In this document: piece by piece, positions 1 through 9,099 of the stretch
Numbering within the stretch: the first letter of the stretch is position 1
Layout of the letters: every line of letters begins with the position of its first letter
Assembly: GCF_009695775.1 (NCBI RefSeq)
Contig: NZ_VUNG01000001.1
Coordinates: 176,844-240,843, forward strand
DNA: 64,000 nucleotides
Reading direction: 5' to 3'
Source: Hallella mizrahii
GTDB taxonomy: Bacteria > Bacteroidota > Bacteroidia > Bacteroidales > Bacteroidaceae
Notes under the pieces: generated by a model
What the model was told of the DNA's origin: nothing
What the model saw: only the letters and a program-made list of their open reading frames with translations
The model's database searches: none
Program-made: the position numbers and the translations under genes

Positions 1-1
1 T

Positions 2-985
2 GTCATCATCCCTTACTGTGACTGGGACATAGAACGAAACAACGACACACTGTGGTTCACCACCGACGGCAAGCCAGAACCGTACAATGAGTTGCCGCTC
101 GTGCCTGTGGCACTGCAAAGCAAGAAACTCAGAAACTCCATCTACTCCGACGACTACGACCGTGAGCATCTGAAGAATCTCGTCGACAACCTCAACCTGC
201 TCTATGTGGCGTTTACCCGAGCCAGACGCAACCTTTTTGTCTTCGGACGGAAGAATCCGAAAGCACCCTACCCTTCCAAAATCATCCAGGATGTGGAGGA
301 AGACATGAAGCAGGAATGCACTATCGAGGAAGATAACAAAACAACGACGATTACCTACGGCACGTTCAGCCCTACTCCAAAGGAAAGCAGTAACAAAGAC
401 ACTGACAATGTATTCCTCGAGGAGGACAAGCCATTGCGTGTCAACATCAAGGCCTTCACCGAAGATTATGAGTTCAAGGAGAGCAACGAATGCAAAGACT
501 TCATCATGCCGCAGGACGACGAAGACGCACAGATGCGACGCGCATATATTGAGACTGGTAACATACTCCACGAACTGCTGGCCAATATCCGCGACGTCAA
601 TGACATCGACCGCGCCATCAACAACATGGAGTTCAGCGGCGTGCTCTATGAAAAGCCAATGACACGTGAAAACTTGTGCGCCATGGTGCACAAGCTGATC
701 GAGAGCCCTGTGCCCAAGACATGGTTCCGACCGGGACTGAATGTGATGAATGAGTGTAATATCATCTGCTATGACGAGGAGCATAAAACGGTAGGACCTA
801 AGCGCCCTGACCGAGTCATTAACGACGGAAATTCAGTAACGGTCATCGACTTCAAGACCGGATCACCAAGAGCCAAACACGTCGAGCAGGTACAATACTA
901 CATGCGCCTGCTCAACGAGATCGGATATAATAACGTCAAAGGCTATCTCTGGTATCTGAGAACCAATACGGTCAGAGCCGTATAA
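2..985 (+). CDS. UvrD/RecB-like helicase-nuclease, C-terminal part
   Basis: This is the 3' end of a gene that begins before the window; the frame is open from base 2 to the stop at 985 (327 residues visible). The segment LLYVAFTRARRNLFVFG is motif VI of UvrD/REP-type superfamily 1 helicases. The C-terminal third is a PD-(D/E)XK nuclease: GNILHELLANI, then RPDRVI, VTVIDFKTG (Asp and Lys of the active site) and QVQYYMRLL as the trailing Gln-Tyr motif. This order is that of RecB/AddA enzymes, which unwind and resect double-strand breaks in the cytoplasm. In Bacteroidota such proteins are usually about 1,000-1,100 residues, so about two thirds is missing here only because of the window edge. A hairpin follows directly. 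Confidence 0.85.
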   Translation, partial: VIIPYCDWDIERNNDTLWFTTDGKPEPYNELPLVPVALQSKKLRNSIYSDDYDREHLKNLVDNLNLLYVAFTRARRNLFVFGRKNPKAPYPSKIIQDVEEDMKQECTIEEDNKTTTITYGTFSPTPKESSNKDTDNVFLEEDKPLRVNIKAFTEDYEFKESNECKDFIMPQDDEDAQMRRAYIETGNILHELLANIRDVNDIDRAINNMEFSGVLYEKPMTRENLCAMVHKLIESPVPKTWFRPGLNVMNECNIICYDEEHKTVGPKRPDRVINDGNSVTVIDFKTGSPRAKHVEQVQYYMRLLNEIGYNNVKGYLWYLRTNTVRAV

Positions 986-992
986 ACAAAAC

Positions 993-1028
993 AACCGAAT
1001 ATCGGAATCATATTCTCGATATTCGGTT
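993..1028 (+). terminator. Hairpin after helicase-nuclease gene
   Basis: Arms AACCGAATATCG (993-1004) and CGATATTCGGTT (1017-1028) are perfectly complementary, and the 12-base centre can pair further (GAAT/ATTC). The sequence continues ATTTTAGG. It lies 8 bases past the stop codon and is probably a bidirectional terminator between convergent genes. The right arm and centre recur at 10,101-10,120. Confidence 0.6.
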
Positions 1029-1109
1029 ATTTTAGGTCTATACAGATAAAGCGTTTTCAAGAGCAGATCCTAATCGCCACCTGATAATCACATAAGTCGC
1101 CTTGATGGG

Positions 1110-2168
1110 CTATTTCTCCAGTCCCTCTATCTTCTTGACGCTGCCGCTCAAGGGGTCGAGAACCAGACGGGTGGACTGCTTCTTGCCGAAGAGCTCACCA
1201 CTCAGCGACTCCACTGTTCCAAACTGGGGAGCCGCTGCTTCGAAGGTTCCCACAGGCTGCTGCTCACAGACCACGGTGATCTTCATCTTGCTGGGCTGGT
1301 TGACGCGCAGGCCAATATCGTTCTTGTCTTCCTTCTTTTTCTTCTCATCCTCAGCAACAGATGCGGCAGGTGCCACAGTGTGCTCGTCAGCTACCCTTAT
1401 ATAATAAGGTGCGCCCGCATAGTCGTCAGCATCGACAAGCCCCAAGCGCTTGGAGAAGCGGAAGAGCACTTCTTCTCCCTCCTTGACGGGAAGATAGTCG
1501 ATGGTGGTCCACGCCGTGTCCTTCACCACCGTACCGGTGAACAGCGTCGTCAGACTCTGCTCCTGCGTATCGAGGTTTCTCAGCATGGTCTTTAGCTGCT
1601 CACCATCCTTGGGCATATAGTCTGCCTCGCCTTTGGCCAGTTGGCTGCGACTGTCCCGGATGTCGTAGATCTCCTGTGCTGTCAATTCCGCCATCTTAGC
1701 CGTGTTGCTGGCATTGAGGATGTCCGCCGTCATGAAATCGGCAGGGTTGACGGCCTTCGGTCTGGCAGCGGGAGAGAAGCGGCGAACCACAGGGCGCAAA
1801 GGCTGTGCCTCGGTATTGACAGCCAGGAGTTGTCCGTTGGGTGCCCGCGTCACATCGGTGATACTGTGCTTTTTGTCAAGCTGCAACGTAAAGTGCTTTG
1901 TGGTATCGGGCACGGCAACGGGATCCATCTCAAGGCCTATGACACGATAGGAAGTAGAGGCTTCCTCCGAAACATTCTGACGGATATAGCGCATGGCATA
2001 TTTTGCAAACTGTCCGGGCGTGTATTGCGTCTTCTCGACTTTCACCGTGAAGCGCAGCATTGTCTTCGGCAGGTAATAGTCAGTACCCTCCACCGACTGG
2101 GCACTTGCCTGCATGGCAAAAGCACCCACCAGCAGACTGCCTGCCAAAAGCATTCGTTTATAGTTCAT
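1110..2168 (-). CDS. DUF4831-like secreted protein
   Basis: A 352-residue protein of unknown role. The ATG at 2,168 was chosen because it starts directly at a signal peptide (MNYKRMLLAGSLLVGAFA, cleavage near AQS); an upstream in-frame start would put a charged extension before it. The mature part opens with TDYYLPKTMLRFTVKVEKTQ and carries a Lys/Glu-rich linker (EDEKKKKEDKND) near residue 280. The pattern resembles the DUF4831 family of Bacteroidota, recognised here from memory only. It is probably periplasmic or outer-membrane associated. It lies convergent to the helicase gene and just downstream of nnrD on the same strand (about 110 bp), so the two may be co-transcribed. Confidence 0.65.
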   Translation of the reverse strand: MNYKRMLLAGSLLVGAFAMQASAQSVEGTDYYLPKTMLRFTVKVEKTQYTPGQFAKYAMRYIRQNVSEEASTSYRVIGLEMDPVAVPDTTKHFTLQLDKKHSITDVTRAPNGQLLAVNTEAQPLRPVVRRFSPAARPKAVNPADFMTADILNASNTAKMAELTAQEIYDIRDSRSQLAKGEADYMPKDGEQLKTMLRNLDTQEQSLTTLFTGTVVKDTAWTTIDYLPVKEGEEVLFRFSKRLGLVDADDYAGAPYYIRVADEHTVAPAASVAEDEKKKKEDKNDIGLRVNQPSKMKITVVCEQQPVGTFEAAAPQFGTVESLSGELFGKKQSTRLVLDPLSGSVKKIEGLEK

Positions 2169-2277
2169 CATTGATATTTCGTCATTTATGATTCTTCTTT
2201 GTTCTCTCAACCTTCAGCATTGAATCCTTTCTTCTTTGAATCCATTCAACGCCCAGCATTGAATCCCCCACATTCAT

Positions 2278-3795
2278 TCAGTCTTCCAGCCGCAGAAAGG
2301 CCTTGGGCAGATAGTTGATGATGTCGCTGGCAATGAGACTTTCTTTGCCAAGGTCTCTCACTGCCAGATCACCTGCCAGTCCGTGAAGATACATTCCCAA
2401 CTGGCATGCCGTCGCCTGGTCATAGCCACGGGCCAAGAGTCCGGCAATGATACCGGTCAGCACGTCGCCACTGCCTGCCGTCGCCATGCCACTGTTGCCG
2501 GTGGAGTTGAAGACGATATGCCCGTCGGGCTTGCAAAGTGCCGAATAGTGGCCTTTGAGCAGCACATAGCCTTGCAGATGCTCTGCCAACTGCCGCGCCT
2601 TGGTCAGTCGCTCGTAATCACTCGAACTCGTCACGCCCACCAACCGGTCAAACTCCTTGGGATGTGGCGTCATGATGATGCCCAGTGGCAACTGCTGCAT
2701 CCATGCCTGATGGTTGGCCAGCATATTCAGTCCGTCAGCGTCCACCACAATGGGACACTGCGTACGACGTATCTGACCGATCAGCGCAATGGCGGAGTTC
2801 TCGCTCTGCCCCAGTCCCGGACCGATGGCAAGCGCGTCATAGTCCTGACTCTCCACGCTGTCGGAGAAATAGGTCTCCTCACGGTCCATCTGCAACACGG
2901 CTTCGGGAACAGCCACCTGCATGATGCCATAGTTGCGCTTCGGCGTATGCACCGTCACCTTACCGGCTCCCGAGCGAAGACAGGCACGTGTGGCGAGAAT
3001 GGCAGCACCCGACATACCGTAGCTGCCGGCGATGATCAGCGCATGCCCCATCGTACCTTTATGCACAAAGTCACCGCGATGGCGCACACAAGGTATCAGG
3101 TCGGTCTCTTCCTGGATACGGCAGCTGACCTCCGTGTCGCGGATATAGTCGGGACTCAGGCGGATGTCCAACACACGCAGACGGCCGAGATACTGCTGGC
3201 AGTCGGTAAGCATCATACTGAGCTTCTTCTGTTGAAGGGTCAGCGTCAAGTCAGCGCGAATGATATTCTGTCGGACATTATAGGTGTTGTCCTCGCACAT
3301 CAGCCCTGACGGCATGTCAATACTCACCACCTTGGCCGGACTTTGATTGATATATCTCACCAACGAGGCAAAGCCTCCACTGAGCGGCTTATTAATGCCC
3401 GAACCGAAAAGGCCGTCGACAACAAGCGTCTCGGGCGTGAGCTCGGGTGGATCAAAGTTCAATGTGATCTCCGTGAAATGACTGACTTTCTTGGCGTAGA
3501 CAAGCCGCTCCTTGTTGGCGGCGCAATCTTCCGACAACTTATCGTGGATATTGAACAGGTACACGCTTACCTGATAATGGTTTTCGGCCAGCATACGAGC
3601 CACGGCCAATGCGTCACCACCGTTGTTTCCAGGACCGGCAAAGACCACCACGGGCGTACGGTCGGTCCACTCATCCATGATGGCACGGGTCAGAGCTTTG
3701 GCGGCTCGCTCCATTAAGTCGATAGACTTCACAGGCTCGTGCTCAATGGTATAATTGTCAAGCTCATGAATCTGAGCAGCTGTAAATATCTTCAT
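2278..3795 (-). CDS. nnrD: Bifunctional NAD(P)HX dehydratase/epimerase
   Basis: A 505-residue fusion that repairs hydrated NADH/NADPH. The N-terminal YjeF_N/NnrE epimerase half (about residues 1-215) has FAGPGNNGGDALAVAR and the conserved VDGLFGSGINKPL and SIDMPSG segments. The C-terminal ribokinase-like NnrD half (about 230-505) has GHALIIAGSYGMSGAAILA, VVDADGLNML, TPHPKEF and the catalytic Gly-rich segment ATAGSGDVLTGIIAGLLA. The ATG at 3,795 was preferred over an upstream in-frame codon because MKIFTAAQIHELD is the usual start of this family. A Bacteroidota-type promoter lies 20 bases upstream. It acts in the cytoplasm with ADP or ATP as phosphate donor. Confidence 0.95.
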   Translation of the reverse strand: MKIFTAAQIHELDNYTIEHEPVKSIDLMERAAKALTRAIMDEWTDRTPVVVFAGPGNNGGDALAVARMLAENHYQVSVYLFNIHDKLSEDCAANKERLVYAKKVSHFTEITLNFDPPELTPETLVVDGLFGSGINKPLSGGFASLVRYINQSPAKVVSIDMPSGLMCEDNTYNVRQNIIRADLTLTLQQKKLSMMLTDCQQYLGRLRVLDIRLSPDYIRDTEVSCRIQEETDLIPCVRHRGDFVHKGTMGHALIIAGSYGMSGAAILATRACLRSGAGKVTVHTPKRNYGIMQVAVPEAVLQMDREETYFSDSVESQDYDALAIGPGLGQSENSAIALIGQIRRTQCPIVVDADGLNMLANHQAWMQQLPLGIIMTPHPKEFDRLVGVTSSSDYERLTKARQLAEHLQGYVLLKGHYSALCKPDGHIVFNSTGNSGMATAGSGDVLTGIIAGLLARGYDQATACQLGMYLHGLAGDLAVRDLGKESLIASDIINYLPKAFLRLED

Positions 3796-3814
3796 ACGTA
3801 AAAAACAATATGGT

Positions 3815-3846
3815 GCAAAGATAAAAAAAAGATTGCAGAACGACAA
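3815..3846 (-). promoter_or_regulatory. Promoter of nnrD
   Basis: On the minus strand, TTG (3,846-3,844), a 20-base spacer and TATCTTTGC (3,823-3,815) match the Bacteroidota sigma-ABfr consensus TTG-N19-23-TAnnTTTG. Confidence 0.7.
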
Positions 3847-3919
3847 CGTGACAATCCCTTATTTTTGCAAAATAGATTAAATAAAAGGCGCAGCGTTCTC
3901 ATTATTCGTGTATTTTTCG

Positions 3920-3928
3920 TAATTTTGC
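3920..3928 (+). promoter_or_regulatory. Promoter -7 box of hpt
   Basis: TAATTTTGC fits the Bacteroidota -7 consensus TAnnTTTG and sits 35 bases before the hpt start. I do not see a clear -33 TTG at the expected distance. Confidence 0.5.
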
Positions 3929-3962
3929 ATTATTAAATAGGTCATACAAAACACATTTCACC

Positions 3963-4499
3963 ATGGACATTGTGAAGATAAAGGACAAAACATTCCGTAC
4001 GTTTATACCAGAGTCAGAGATTCTAAGCAAAGTAAAAGCCGTTGCCGAAAAGCTCAATAAAGACATGGCGGGCAAGAACCCGCTGTTTCTCGCTGTGCTC
4101 AATGGGTCGTTTATCTTTGCAGCAGACCTGATGCGCTACCTCACCATCCCCAGCGAGATCTCGTTTGTCAAGCTTGCCTCCTATCAAGGCACCACTTCCG
4201 TAGGAAAGGTGAAAGAGCTCATCGGCATCAACCAGGAACTCAAGGGGCGCACCGTCGTCATCGTGGAGGACATCGTCGACACGGGAAACACCATGAAGCA
4301 GATGCTCGCCACGCTCGAGAGCTACGAGCCGGAGTCCCTGCATATCTGCACGCTGCTCGTCAAGCCCGGCAAACTGCAGGTACCCCTCAACATTGAGTAT
4401 CCAGCCATGGAAATCCCCAACGACTTCATCGTTGGCTATGGACTGGACTATGACCAGCAAGGGCGCAATCTCCGAGACATCTACACCGTCGTGGAATAA
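3963..4499 (+). CDS. hpt: Hypoxanthine phosphoribosyltransferase
   Basis: A 178-residue type I phosphoribosyltransferase that converts hypoxanthine or guanine plus PRPP into IMP or GMP in purine salvage. The PRPP-binding loop is VVIVEDIVDTGNT (about residues 95-107), and the upstream FLAVLNGSFIFAADLMR segment is typical of Hpt. The C-terminal FIVGYGLDYDQQGRNL region supplies the purine-contact and Mg-site residues. Length equals that of ordinary bacterial Hpt. It lies 99 bp upstream of adk on the same strand, which makes a nucleotide-metabolism pair. A -7 box lies upstream. Confidence 0.95.
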   Translation: MDIVKIKDKTFRTFIPESEILSKVKAVAEKLNKDMAGKNPLFLAVLNGSFIFAADLMRYLTIPSEISFVKLASYQGTTSVGKVKELIGINQELKGRTVVIVEDIVDTGNTMKQMLATLESYEPESLHICTLLVKPGKLQVPLNIEYPAMEIPNDFIVGYGLDYDQQGRNLRDIYTVVE

Positions 4500-4500
4500 A

Positions 4501-4540
4501 GACGCCTTTTACAAAGGGAAGATGCCTTTTGCAAAGGAAG
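4501..4540 (+). repeat. Two 20-bp tandem repeats
   Basis: Two adjacent 20-base units (4,501-4,520 and 4,521-4,540) differ at three or so positions. Each holds a near-palindrome, CCTTTTRCAAAGG. It follows the hpt stop and could act as a weak terminator or RNA processing site; the role is not shown. Confidence 0.5.
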
Positions 4541-4598
4541 AAACCGGACATTTATTTATACATTATAATTTTTACATTATACATTATCCATTAATCCG

Positions 4599-5171
4599 AT
4601 GAAGAATATTGTGATTTTCGGTGCCCCTGGTTCAGGCAAGGGCACACAGAGCGACAAGATGATCGCCAAGTATGGTTTCAAACACATCTCCACTGGCGAC
4701 GTCTTGCGCAACGAGATTAAGAATGGCACGGAGCTGGGCAAAACAGCTAAAGGATATATCGACAATGGCCAGCTGATCCCCGACGACCTGATGGTCAACA
4801 TTCTGGCCAGTGTCTATGACAGCTTCGGGAAAGAGCACGAGGGCGTGATCTTCGACGGCTTCCCCCGCACCATCCCGCAGGCCGAGGCACTGAAGAAGAT
4901 GCTCGCTGAGCGCGGACACAAGGTGGCTGCCATGATCGAGCTCGACGTTCCTGAGGATGAGCTGATGAAGCGACTCATCCTCCGCGGCAAGCAGAGCGGA
5001 CGCAGCGACGACAACGAAGAGACCATCAAGAAGCGCCTCAACGTTTACCACAACCAGACGGCACCGCTGATCGACTGGTATGAGAAAGAGGGCATACACC
5101 ACCACATCAATGGCCTCGGTGAACTCGACCGCATCTTTGCCGACATCTGCAAAGTGATCGACAGCCTCTAA
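4599..5171 (+). CDS. adk: Adenylate kinase
   Basis: A 190-residue short-type adenylate kinase that equilibrates ATP + AMP with two ADP in the cytoplasm. It starts [20 protein letters not shown], whose GAPGSGKGT is the P-loop. ISTGDVLR and IFDGFPRT are the NMP-binding signatures, and [13 protein letters not shown] is the short LID with Arg residues in place of a zinc-binding LID. The length matches bacterial Adk with a short LID. It lies between hpt and obg, all on the plus strand. Confidence 0.97.
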   Translation: MKNIVIFGAPGSGKGTQSDKMIAKYGFKHISTGDVLRNEIKNGTELGKTAKGYIDNGQLIPDDLMVNILASVYDSFGKEHEGVIFDGFPRTIPQAEALKKMLAERGHKVAAMIELDVPEDELMKRLILRGKQSGRSDDNEETIKKRLNVYHNQTAPLIDWYEKEGIHHHINGLGELDRIFADICKVIDSL

Positions 5172-5194
5172 ACAAAGCAAACAATATGTTCGGT

Positions 5195-5216
5195 GTTGGG
5201 CGTCATATCGCCCAAC
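5195..5216 (+). other. Perfect 8-bp hairpin between adk and obg
   Basis: GTTGGGCG (5,195-5,202), loop TCATAT, CGCCCAAC (5,209-5,216). No T-run follows, so it is more likely an RNA stability or attenuation structure than a true terminator. Confidence 0.4.
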
Positions 5217-5238
5217 GCTTAACATTCAACACTTAAAT

Positions 5239-6423
5239 ATGGATTCCAACTTCGTAGACTACGTTAAGATATACTGTCGTTCCGGAAAAGGTGGGCGCGG
5301 CTCCATGCACCTGCGACATGTCAAATACCAACCCAACGGCGGACCCGACGGCGGCGACGGCGGCAAAGGCGGCAGCGTCATCTTGCGCGGCAACCATAAC
5401 TACTGGACTTTGCTGCACCTGAAATACCAACGCCACGTCTTCGCCGAGAACGGTGGCAACGGTGGCCGCGACAAATGCCACGGTACAGATGGCAAGGACA
5501 TCTATATCGATGTGCCCTGCGGTACGGTGGTTTACAATGCCGAGACAGGTAAATATGTCTGCGATGTCACCTACGACGGGCAGGAAGTCATGCTCCTCAA
5601 AGGAGGACGAGGCGGACTCGGCAACTGGCAGTTCCGTACAGCCACACGACAAACGCCACGCTTCGCACAGCCCGGGGAGCCTATGCAGGAGATGACGGTC
5701 ATCCTTGAGCTAAAGCTCTTGGCCGACGTGGGACTCGTGGGATTCCCAAATGCCGGTAAGTCCACACTGCTCTCGGCCTTGTCCAGTGCCCGCCCGAAGA
5801 TCGCCAACTACCCTTTCACAACGTTGGAGCCTTCACTCGGCATCGTCTCCTACCGCGACAACAAGTCGTTTGTGATGGCCGACATCCCCGGCATCATCGA
5901 AGGTGCCAGCGAGGGCAAAGGACTCGGACTGCGCTTTCTCAGACATATCGAGCGCAACTCGCTACTGCTCTTTATGGTTCCCGGTGACACTGACGATATC
6001 AAGCACGACTACGAGGTACTGCTCAACGAACTGAAGAAATTCAATCCCGAGATGCTTGACAAGCACCGCGTGCTCGCCGTCACAAAAAGCGATCTGCTCG
6101 ACGACGAACTCATAGAGATGCTACGGGAGACGCTACCCACAGATCTGCCTGTCGTCTTCATTTCGTCTGTCACAGGATACGGCTTGGACGAACTGAAAGA
6201 CGTATTGTGGGAGGAACTCAACAGCGAAAGCAACAAACTGCAGGAAATCACGGCTGAGGACACGCTCGTGCACCGTGACAAAGACATGCAGAAACTCACA
6301 ACGGAGCTTCACGACGAGGGAGAGGATGAAGTGCTCTTCGTCGATGAGGACGAGGTGGAAGATGCCGACGATGACGAACTCGATGACTACGAGACGTTTG
6401 ACCCTGACGAGGAAAAGGCATAA
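5239..6423 (+). CDS. obg: GTPase Obg/CgtA
   Basis: A 394-residue essential ribosome-assembly GTPase. Residues 1-160 form the glycine-rich Obg fold ([39 protein letters not shown]). The G domain (about 161-330) has G1 [10 protein letters not shown]3 [19 protein letters not shown] and G4 TKSD. The C-terminus (about 335-394) is an Asp/Glu-rich tail rather than an OCT/TGS-like domain, as in other Bacteroidota Obg. It follows adk and precedes pgeF by 13 bp, so an obg-pgeF-M23 operon is likely. Confidence 0.95.
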   Translation: MDSNFVDYVKIYCRSGKGGRGSMHLRHVKYQPNGGPDGGDGGKGGSVILRGNHNYWTLLHLKYQRHVFAENGGNGGRDKCHGTDGKDIYIDVPCGTVVYNAETGKYVCDVTYDGQEVMLLKGGRGGLGNWQFRTATRQTPRFAQPGEPMQEMTVILELKLLADVGLVGFPNAGKSTLLSALSSARPKIANYPFTTLEPSLGIVSYRDNKSFVMADIPGIIEGASEGKGLGLRFLRHIERNSLLLFMVPGDTDDIKHDYEVLLNELKKFNPEMLDKHRVLAVTKSDLLDDELIEMLRETLPTDLPVVFISSVTGYGLDELKDVLWEELNSESNKLQEITAEDTLVHRDKDMQKLTTELHDEGEDEVLFVDEDEVEDADDDELDDYETFDPDEEKA

Positions 6424-6436
6424 AGATTAAGACGAC

Positions 6437-7228
6437 ATGGAACCAGAATTAGAGCAATACAATTTCGGTGACGACATCGTTGCCTTCTCTACCACACGAC
6501 ATGGTGGAGTGAGCAAAGGCAACTATGCCGAACTGAACATCAACCCCTACTGCGGTGATGATTCTCAGAATGTAAACGACAATCTGAAGATATTATGCGA
6601 CGCACTGGAGATCACCACTGACCATCTCATCCTGCCCCACCAAACCCATCAGACTGTATGCCGGGCTATCACACCGGAATATTTCAATCTGTCAGATGAA
6701 AAGAGGAAAGAATACCTGGAAGGCGTCGACGCAGTGATGACAGACATGCCAAAAGTGTGCGTCGGCGTGTCTACTGCCGACTGCATTCCCCTACTCTACT
6801 ACGACACTGAGCATCATGCTCTCGCTGCCGTACATGCAGGATGGCGCGGCACGCTGGCCGGCATAGCCACAAAAGCCCTGGAAGCAATGGCGAAACAATA
6901 TGATACACAACCGGGCAAAGTGAAGATCATGATTGGTCCGGGGATATCGCTGAAGAACTTCGAAGTCGGTGATGAGGTATATGAACAGTTTGCCAATGCC
7001 TTTCCCTTCATCCGCTTTATGTCGAAGAGATACGACAAGTGGCATCTCGACCTGCAAGTCTGCAACCGTCTGCAACTGCTGCATGCCGGTGCAAGACTGG
7101 AGAACATCGTCATGTCTAACATCTGCACCTATGATCAAGCCAACCGCTTCTTCTCTGCACGCCGCTTAGGAGCTCAGTCTGGAAGAATATATAATGGTAT
7201 CATGAAGAAAGGAGAATCATCAAAGTGA
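6437..7228 (+). CDS. pgeF: Peptidoglycan editing factor PgeF (YfiH family)
   Basis: A 263-residue member of the multicopper-oxidase-like Cu-oxidase_4 family. HQTHQ, CVGVSTADCIPLLYYD and AVHAGWRGTLAGI supply the Cys and His metal ligands. PgeF hydrolyses mis-made UDP-MurNAc-L-Ser to keep peptidoglycan precursors correct; some members were first described as purine- or laccase-like enzymes. It starts 13 bp after obg, and its TGA overlaps the GTG start of the next gene (GTGA), which implies translational coupling. The link to an M23 peptidase fits a cell-wall role. Confidence 0.85.
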   Translation: MEPELEQYNFGDDIVAFSTTRHGGVSKGNYAELNINPYCGDDSQNVNDNLKILCDALEITTDHLILPHQTHQTVCRAITPEYFNLSDEKRKEYLEGVDAVMTDMPKVCVGVSTADCIPLLYYDTEHHALAAVHAGWRGTLAGIATKALEAMAKQYDTQPGKVKIMIGPGISLKNFEVGDEVYEQFANAFPFIRFMSKRYDKWHLDLQVCNRLQLLHAGARLENIVMSNICTYDQANRFFSARRLGAQSGRIYNGIMKKGESSK

Positions 7229-8457
7229 GTGATAGGAAAAGAAATATTTCGAAAGGAGCCTTACTCCTTATTATTATGTGCACGACTCTGATGGCATTTG
7301 CACCGAACATGAAGTTCGACCCTTTGGCCAACTACCAGAATATCTTTTCCAATCGCAACAAAGAACTCATTGAGAAGCACGAACTGTCTATTCGTCTCGA
7401 CAGTATCAAGCCCGGCGAATATGCCTACCCGCTGAAAGGATCGCAGTCGGGTGTCAATGCTGAAAATCTGCTGCAGGTCGTCTCACAAAAGGATAAGCAC
7501 GTCAAGGCCATCTTTGCAGGACGGGTGAGGGTCGCCGCCTCAAGCCCGCTCTCAGGTTCGTTTGTTGTCATCACTCACGACAATGGACTGGAGACTTTCT
7601 ACCGCAACATCCATCGACTCAGAGTGCACGTGGGTGATCGCATCAAAGCCGGACAAGTCTTTGCCGATGCAGACAAATGTCAGTATGGCTACACCGTCGG
7701 CGTGATGTTTCTGCTCAACGGCACACCTATCCATCCCTATTTCGTCTTTGACACCTATGCCCAGCACCCGCTCAACGATGTGCTGCGTTGTAAGCTCACA
7801 GACAAGTATCTGATCACCACAACTTCTAAGCGAGTGGCCTTCACCTTGGCTCGCAAACGCTTTCAGGCCTCACTCATCGCCTCACTCGATCCCGTGAAGC
7901 CAAAGTACTTCGGGGCGGCAGGGCCAGCAAAGATCAATCTAGAATTTCTCAACGCCAAACACTGGTGCTACCCTCTTGTCGGCAGCTACGTCACCAGTCC
8001 ATACGATAAGTTGCGCCAGAAACCTGACACCACAGCCACCTATCATCATACCGGCGTAGACATCAAAACCCACACGCCACACGACAGTATCCACGTAGCT
8101 TTTGACGGTATCGTTGAGGAATCGTGCCCAATCCCTGGCTATGGCAACTGCATCATGGTAAAGCATGCCTACGGCATTGAGACGCTCTATGGCCATCAGA
8201 CGGTCAACTTCGTACACGCCGGTCAGCATGTCAAGGCAGGACAAGTGATTGGACTTACTGGTGCTACGGGCCACGCTACCGGTGACCACCTCCATTTCGA
8301 GATGCTCTATCGTGGCCACCGCATCGATCCTGCCCTTTTCTTTGATCATAAGAAACACACCTTGCGCCGCGCTACCGTGTTCCTGCGTGGCCCGAAGGTC
8401 ATCAGCAAGCCCAACGACGAGCGCGACCGCTACCTCTTCGGGTGGAAGATCGCATAG
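7225..8457 (+). CDS. M23 (LytM-type) peptidoglycan metallopeptidase
   Basis: A 410-residue cell-wall endopeptidase candidate starting at a GTG that overlaps the pgeF stop. An N-terminal hydrophobic stretch (GALLLIIMCTTLMAFAP) is a signal peptide or anchor. The C-terminal M23 domain has the zinc ligands: HTGVDI (HxxxD), and HGYGxx-like HLHFEM (HxH) in DHLHFE. An N-terminal copy (about residues 70-175, YPLKGS through GTPIHPYFVFD) looks like a degenerate LytM fold without HxH, so the protein seems to hold one inactive and one active module. It probably cuts peptide cross-links in the periplasm. Confidence 0.85.
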   Translation: MSDRKRNISKGALLLIIMCTTLMAFAPNMKFDPLANYQNIFSNRNKELIEKHELSIRLDSIKPGEYAYPLKGSQSGVNAENLLQVVSQKDKHVKAIFAGRVRVAASSPLSGSFVVITHDNGLETFYRNIHRLRVHVGDRIKAGQVFADADKCQYGYTVGVMFLLNGTPIHPYFVFDTYAQHPLNDVLRCKLTDKYLITTTSKRVAFTLARKRFQASLIASLDPVKPKYFGAAGPAKINLEFLNAKHWCYPLVGSYVTSPYDKLRQKPDTTATYHHTGVDIKTHTPHDSIHVAFDGIVEESCPIPGYGNCIMVKHAYGIETLYGHQTVNFVHAGQHVKAGQVIGLTGATGHATGDHLHFEMLYRGHRIDPALFFDHKKHTLRRATVFLRGPKVISKPNDERDRYLFGWKIA

Positions 8458-8566
8458 TGCTCCGCCCCCGACTGGCAAGCGGAGCCCGCTCCTCTTTCAA
8501 GTGTGCGTGAGCCGTTCGGTTTGCCGTGGCGCAGCCATGGCCCCTTCTTTTCCCTCATAAACGCAG

Positions 8567-8600
8567 CAAGGCCTCTCCCGAGTCATCGGAAGAGGCCTTG
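8567..8600 (-). terminator. Bidirectional terminator, M23 gene/ferredoxin
   Basis: CAAGGCCTCT (8,567-8,576) and AGAGGCCTTG (8,591-8,600) form a perfect 10-bp stem between two convergent genes. T-runs are weak on both sides. Confidence 0.5.
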
Positions 8601-8634
8601 CCATTTGTATGCAACGGCTGCGAGCCGGAACTAA

Positions 8635-8805
8635 TTACTCACCGAGGTGAATAGCCTCGTTGGGGCATACAGAAGCGCAAGTACCGCACTCTGTGCACTC
8701 ATCGGGGTTGATAGAATACTTGTCACCAGCAGAGATAGCACCTACCGGGCACTCGTCGATACATGTTCCGCATGCAACGCAGTCATCGTTAATAACGTAA
8801 GCCAT
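8635..8805 (-). CDS. 2[4Fe-4S] ferredoxin, 56 residues
   Basis: A short gene read directly from the sequence: MAYVINDDCVACGTCIDECP, then a 17-residue linker, and CTECGTCASVCPNEAIHLGE. Two CxxCxxCxxxCP clusters (Cys 9, 12, 15, 19 and 37, 40, 43, 47) give a clostridial-type dicluster ferredoxin of normal length. It is a cytoplasmic low-potential electron carrier, likely partner of pyruvate:ferredoxin oxidoreductase or similar enzymes in an anaerobe. It is monocistronic with its own promoter. Confidence 0.95.
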   Translation of the reverse strand: MAYVINDDCVACGTCIDECPVGAISAGDKYSINPDECTECGTCASVCPNEAIHLGE

Positions 8806-8850
8806 AATGTTCTTGTATTTTAAATGAATAAATGTTTTTGTTTCGTTGTT

Positions 8851-8885
8851 GCAAAGATAATTATTTTCTTTGGAATACCTACAAA
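8851..8885 (-). promoter_or_regulatory. Promoter of the ferredoxin gene
   Basis: On the minus strand TTTG (8,885-8,882), 22-base spacer, TATCTTTGC (8,859-8,851): a full match to the Bacteroidota consensus, 46 bases before the start codon. Confidence 0.75.
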
Positions 8886-9099
8886 TGACGACTGGTTTTT
8901 TATTATTTTAAACAATAGCTGTTCACCCCCTGTCTTGACTACTCATTAATAAGTAACTTAGCAGACACATATCACCCTGACTTCAGGCTGTCTGCAACAA
9001 ATCAGCAACAGCTCAGCAGACCAACAGCTAAGAATCAGCAGGACGACAGCAAAGAATCAGCAGACCTGCCAGCAACAATAATTCATCAGCTACTGCGTT